Origin: an uncultured Rikenella sp.
GTDB taxonomy: Bacteria; Bacteroidota; Bacteroidia; Bacteroidales; Rikenellaceae
Length of the DNA: 13,449 bases
Assembly: GCA_910577885.1 (NCBI GenBank)
Contig: CAJTNK010000035.1
Coordinates: 4,235 to 17,683 of the forward strand
Reading direction: 5' to 3'
Part shown: positions 13,003 through 13,449 of the stretch, piece by piece
Layout of the letters: each line of letters opens with the position of its first letter
Position numbering within the stretch: the first letter of the stretch is position 1
Made by a program: the position numbers and the translations under genes
The notes under the pieces: generated by a model
The model's input: only the letters and a program-made list of their open reading frames with translations
Database searches by the model: none
Told to the model about the DNA's origin: nothing

Positions 13003-13076
13003 CGCGCGCGATTGCTGGAGTAGGAAATCTATTCAAAGCGTGATTCGCTTTGAATAAGATTTCCGCCAGCGCGCGG
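13003..13076. repeat. Nested hairpin element H5
   Basis: Outer CCGCGC.../GCGCGG and GCTGG (13014-13018)/CCAGC (13066-13070); GGAAATCT (13023-13030)/AGATTTCC (13057-13064); a one-base A bulge on the 3' side; ATTCAAAGCG-TGATT-CGCTTTGAAT (13031-13055). It follows the tag hairpin directly and is followed by GGACAAAGAC, similar to the tails of H4 and H6. Confidence 0.8.
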
Positions 13077-13224
13077 ACAAAGACTGTTTCTCGCCCGTCA
13101 GGCCCCAGCGATGCGTAGCATCGCCCGTCCCGCCGGGGTCACCCGGACGCCGCCCGCGCAGGGCAGTCCCAGCTTGTTGCCAAGCCAACTCCAGCTTTCG
13201 AGTGCCGAGCGGCACCGCGCGCCA

Positions 13225-13287
13225 CGCCTTAAGAGCGATTCACTATTTCGCACTTGGCGAAATAGAATGAATCGCCCAGGCGCGCGG
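13225..13287. repeat. Nested hairpin element H6
   Basis: Same stems as H4: CGCCTT, GCGATTCA (13235-13242)/TGAATCGC (13268-13275), CTATTTCGC (13243-13251)/GCGAAATAG (13257-13265), AA bulge on the 3' side. The loop is ACTTG, where H4 has ATTGG. It is preceded by a GTGCC-GAGC-GGCAC tag and followed by GCGCGCGGACAG as in H4. Confidence 0.8.
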
Positions 13288-13370
13288 ACAGAGTAGGTTT
13301 TTTCCGAAGAAAGGTCGTCGCCAGCGGGCTTGTCAGAGCAAACTCCAGCTTTCGAGTGCCGAGCGGCACC

Positions 13371-13440
13371 GGCCGACGCCAGCGGAGGTCGCTCGAGCGC
13401 AGCGAGAAATAGCGGCCTTCCGCCGGGGGTGGCGTCGGCC
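13371..13440. repeat. Nested hairpin element H7
   Basis: Perfect outer arms GGCCGACGCC (13371-13380) and GGCGTCGGCC (13431-13440); inner GCGGAGG/CCTTCCGC with one bulged base; innermost TCGCT-CGAGCGC-AGCGA. It starts right after a GTGCC-GAGC-GGCAC tag. GC-rich throughout, unlike the AT-richer cores of H1-H6. Confidence 0.75.
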
Positions 13441-13449
13441 GCCCGCCTC

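Larger units (their letters stand above)
12740..13449. other. Gene-free repeat mosaic, runs off the window
   Basis: No gene seen; open frames here translate repeats. It contains an inverted-type tag GTGCC-GCTG-GGCAC (12842-12855), an inverted copy of the GGGCGTTTTGCTGG-type module (12896-12921), a tag (12988-13001) abutting H5, hairpin GCGATGC-GTA-GCATCGC (about 13108-13124), a tag (13202-13215) followed by H6, and a tag (13356-13369) abutting H7. CGCCAGCGGGCTT at 13319-13331 also occurs at about 9386-9398. Confidence 0.7.

Noticed and set aside
4391..13440. Integron attC sites
   Set aside because: The hairpins have no RYYYAAC/GTTRRRY boxes, no cassette frames lie between them, and no integrase is present.

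Overview
This window looks like chromosomal DNA from a GC-rich member of the Bacteroidales, most like Alistipes/Rikenellaceae; that placement is an inference. Several genes are preceded by Bacteroidota-type promoters (TTTG, about 20 bases, TAnnTTTG), and there are no clear Shine-Dalgarno sites. The gene content fits too: two exported serine-type sulfatases, a clostripain-family (C11) lipoprotein, a small biotinyl carrier, and a tRNA without an encoded CCA. Almost every gene is its own transcription unit and strands alternate.

Layout: a small biotinyl carrier protein (+, 188-496); a TPR-like protein of unknown role (-, 520-1314); tRNA-Arg(UCU) with a consensus promoter and two strong terminators (1355-1682); sulfatase 1 (-, 1786-3270); divergently, an HTH/S24 LexA-CI-like self-cleaving regulator (+, 3522-4259); a 0.7 kb hairpin-repeat cluster (4260-4995); a long RelA/SpoT homologue whose hydrolase site has lost key residues (-, 4996-7173); divergently, sulfatase 2 (+, 7341-8963); a second repeat region (8964-9719); a C11 lipoprotein protease (-, 9720-11033); a short repeat island (11119-11241); an AraC-family regulator with Cys clusters (-, 11296-12144); then 1.3 kb with no convincing gene, made of an AT-richer stretch with an orphan promoter and a third hairpin-repeat region that runs off the window.

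How the genes work together: the sulfatases probably remove sulfate from host or dietary glycans in the periplasm, and the C11 protease acts at the cell envelope. The RelA/SpoT protein would make (p)ppGpp under starvation, and the AraC and S24 proteins are local regulators. There are no glycan-uptake (SusC/D) genes here, so this is not a complete polysaccharide-utilisation locus.

The most unusual content is non-coding. About a fifth to a quarter of the window is a mosaic of repeated modules in both orientations. They include nested hairpins that share one layout (GC-rich shell, inner stem, small bulge or internal loop, AT-richer 8-10 bp stem, 4-5 base loop) although the stem sequences differ between subfamilies. 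A second hairpin type shows a compensatory base-pair change between copies. These could be non-autonomous mobile palindromes or structured RNA/DNA elements; nothing here decides between those. I see no CRISPR array, transposase, integrase or recognisable defence system.
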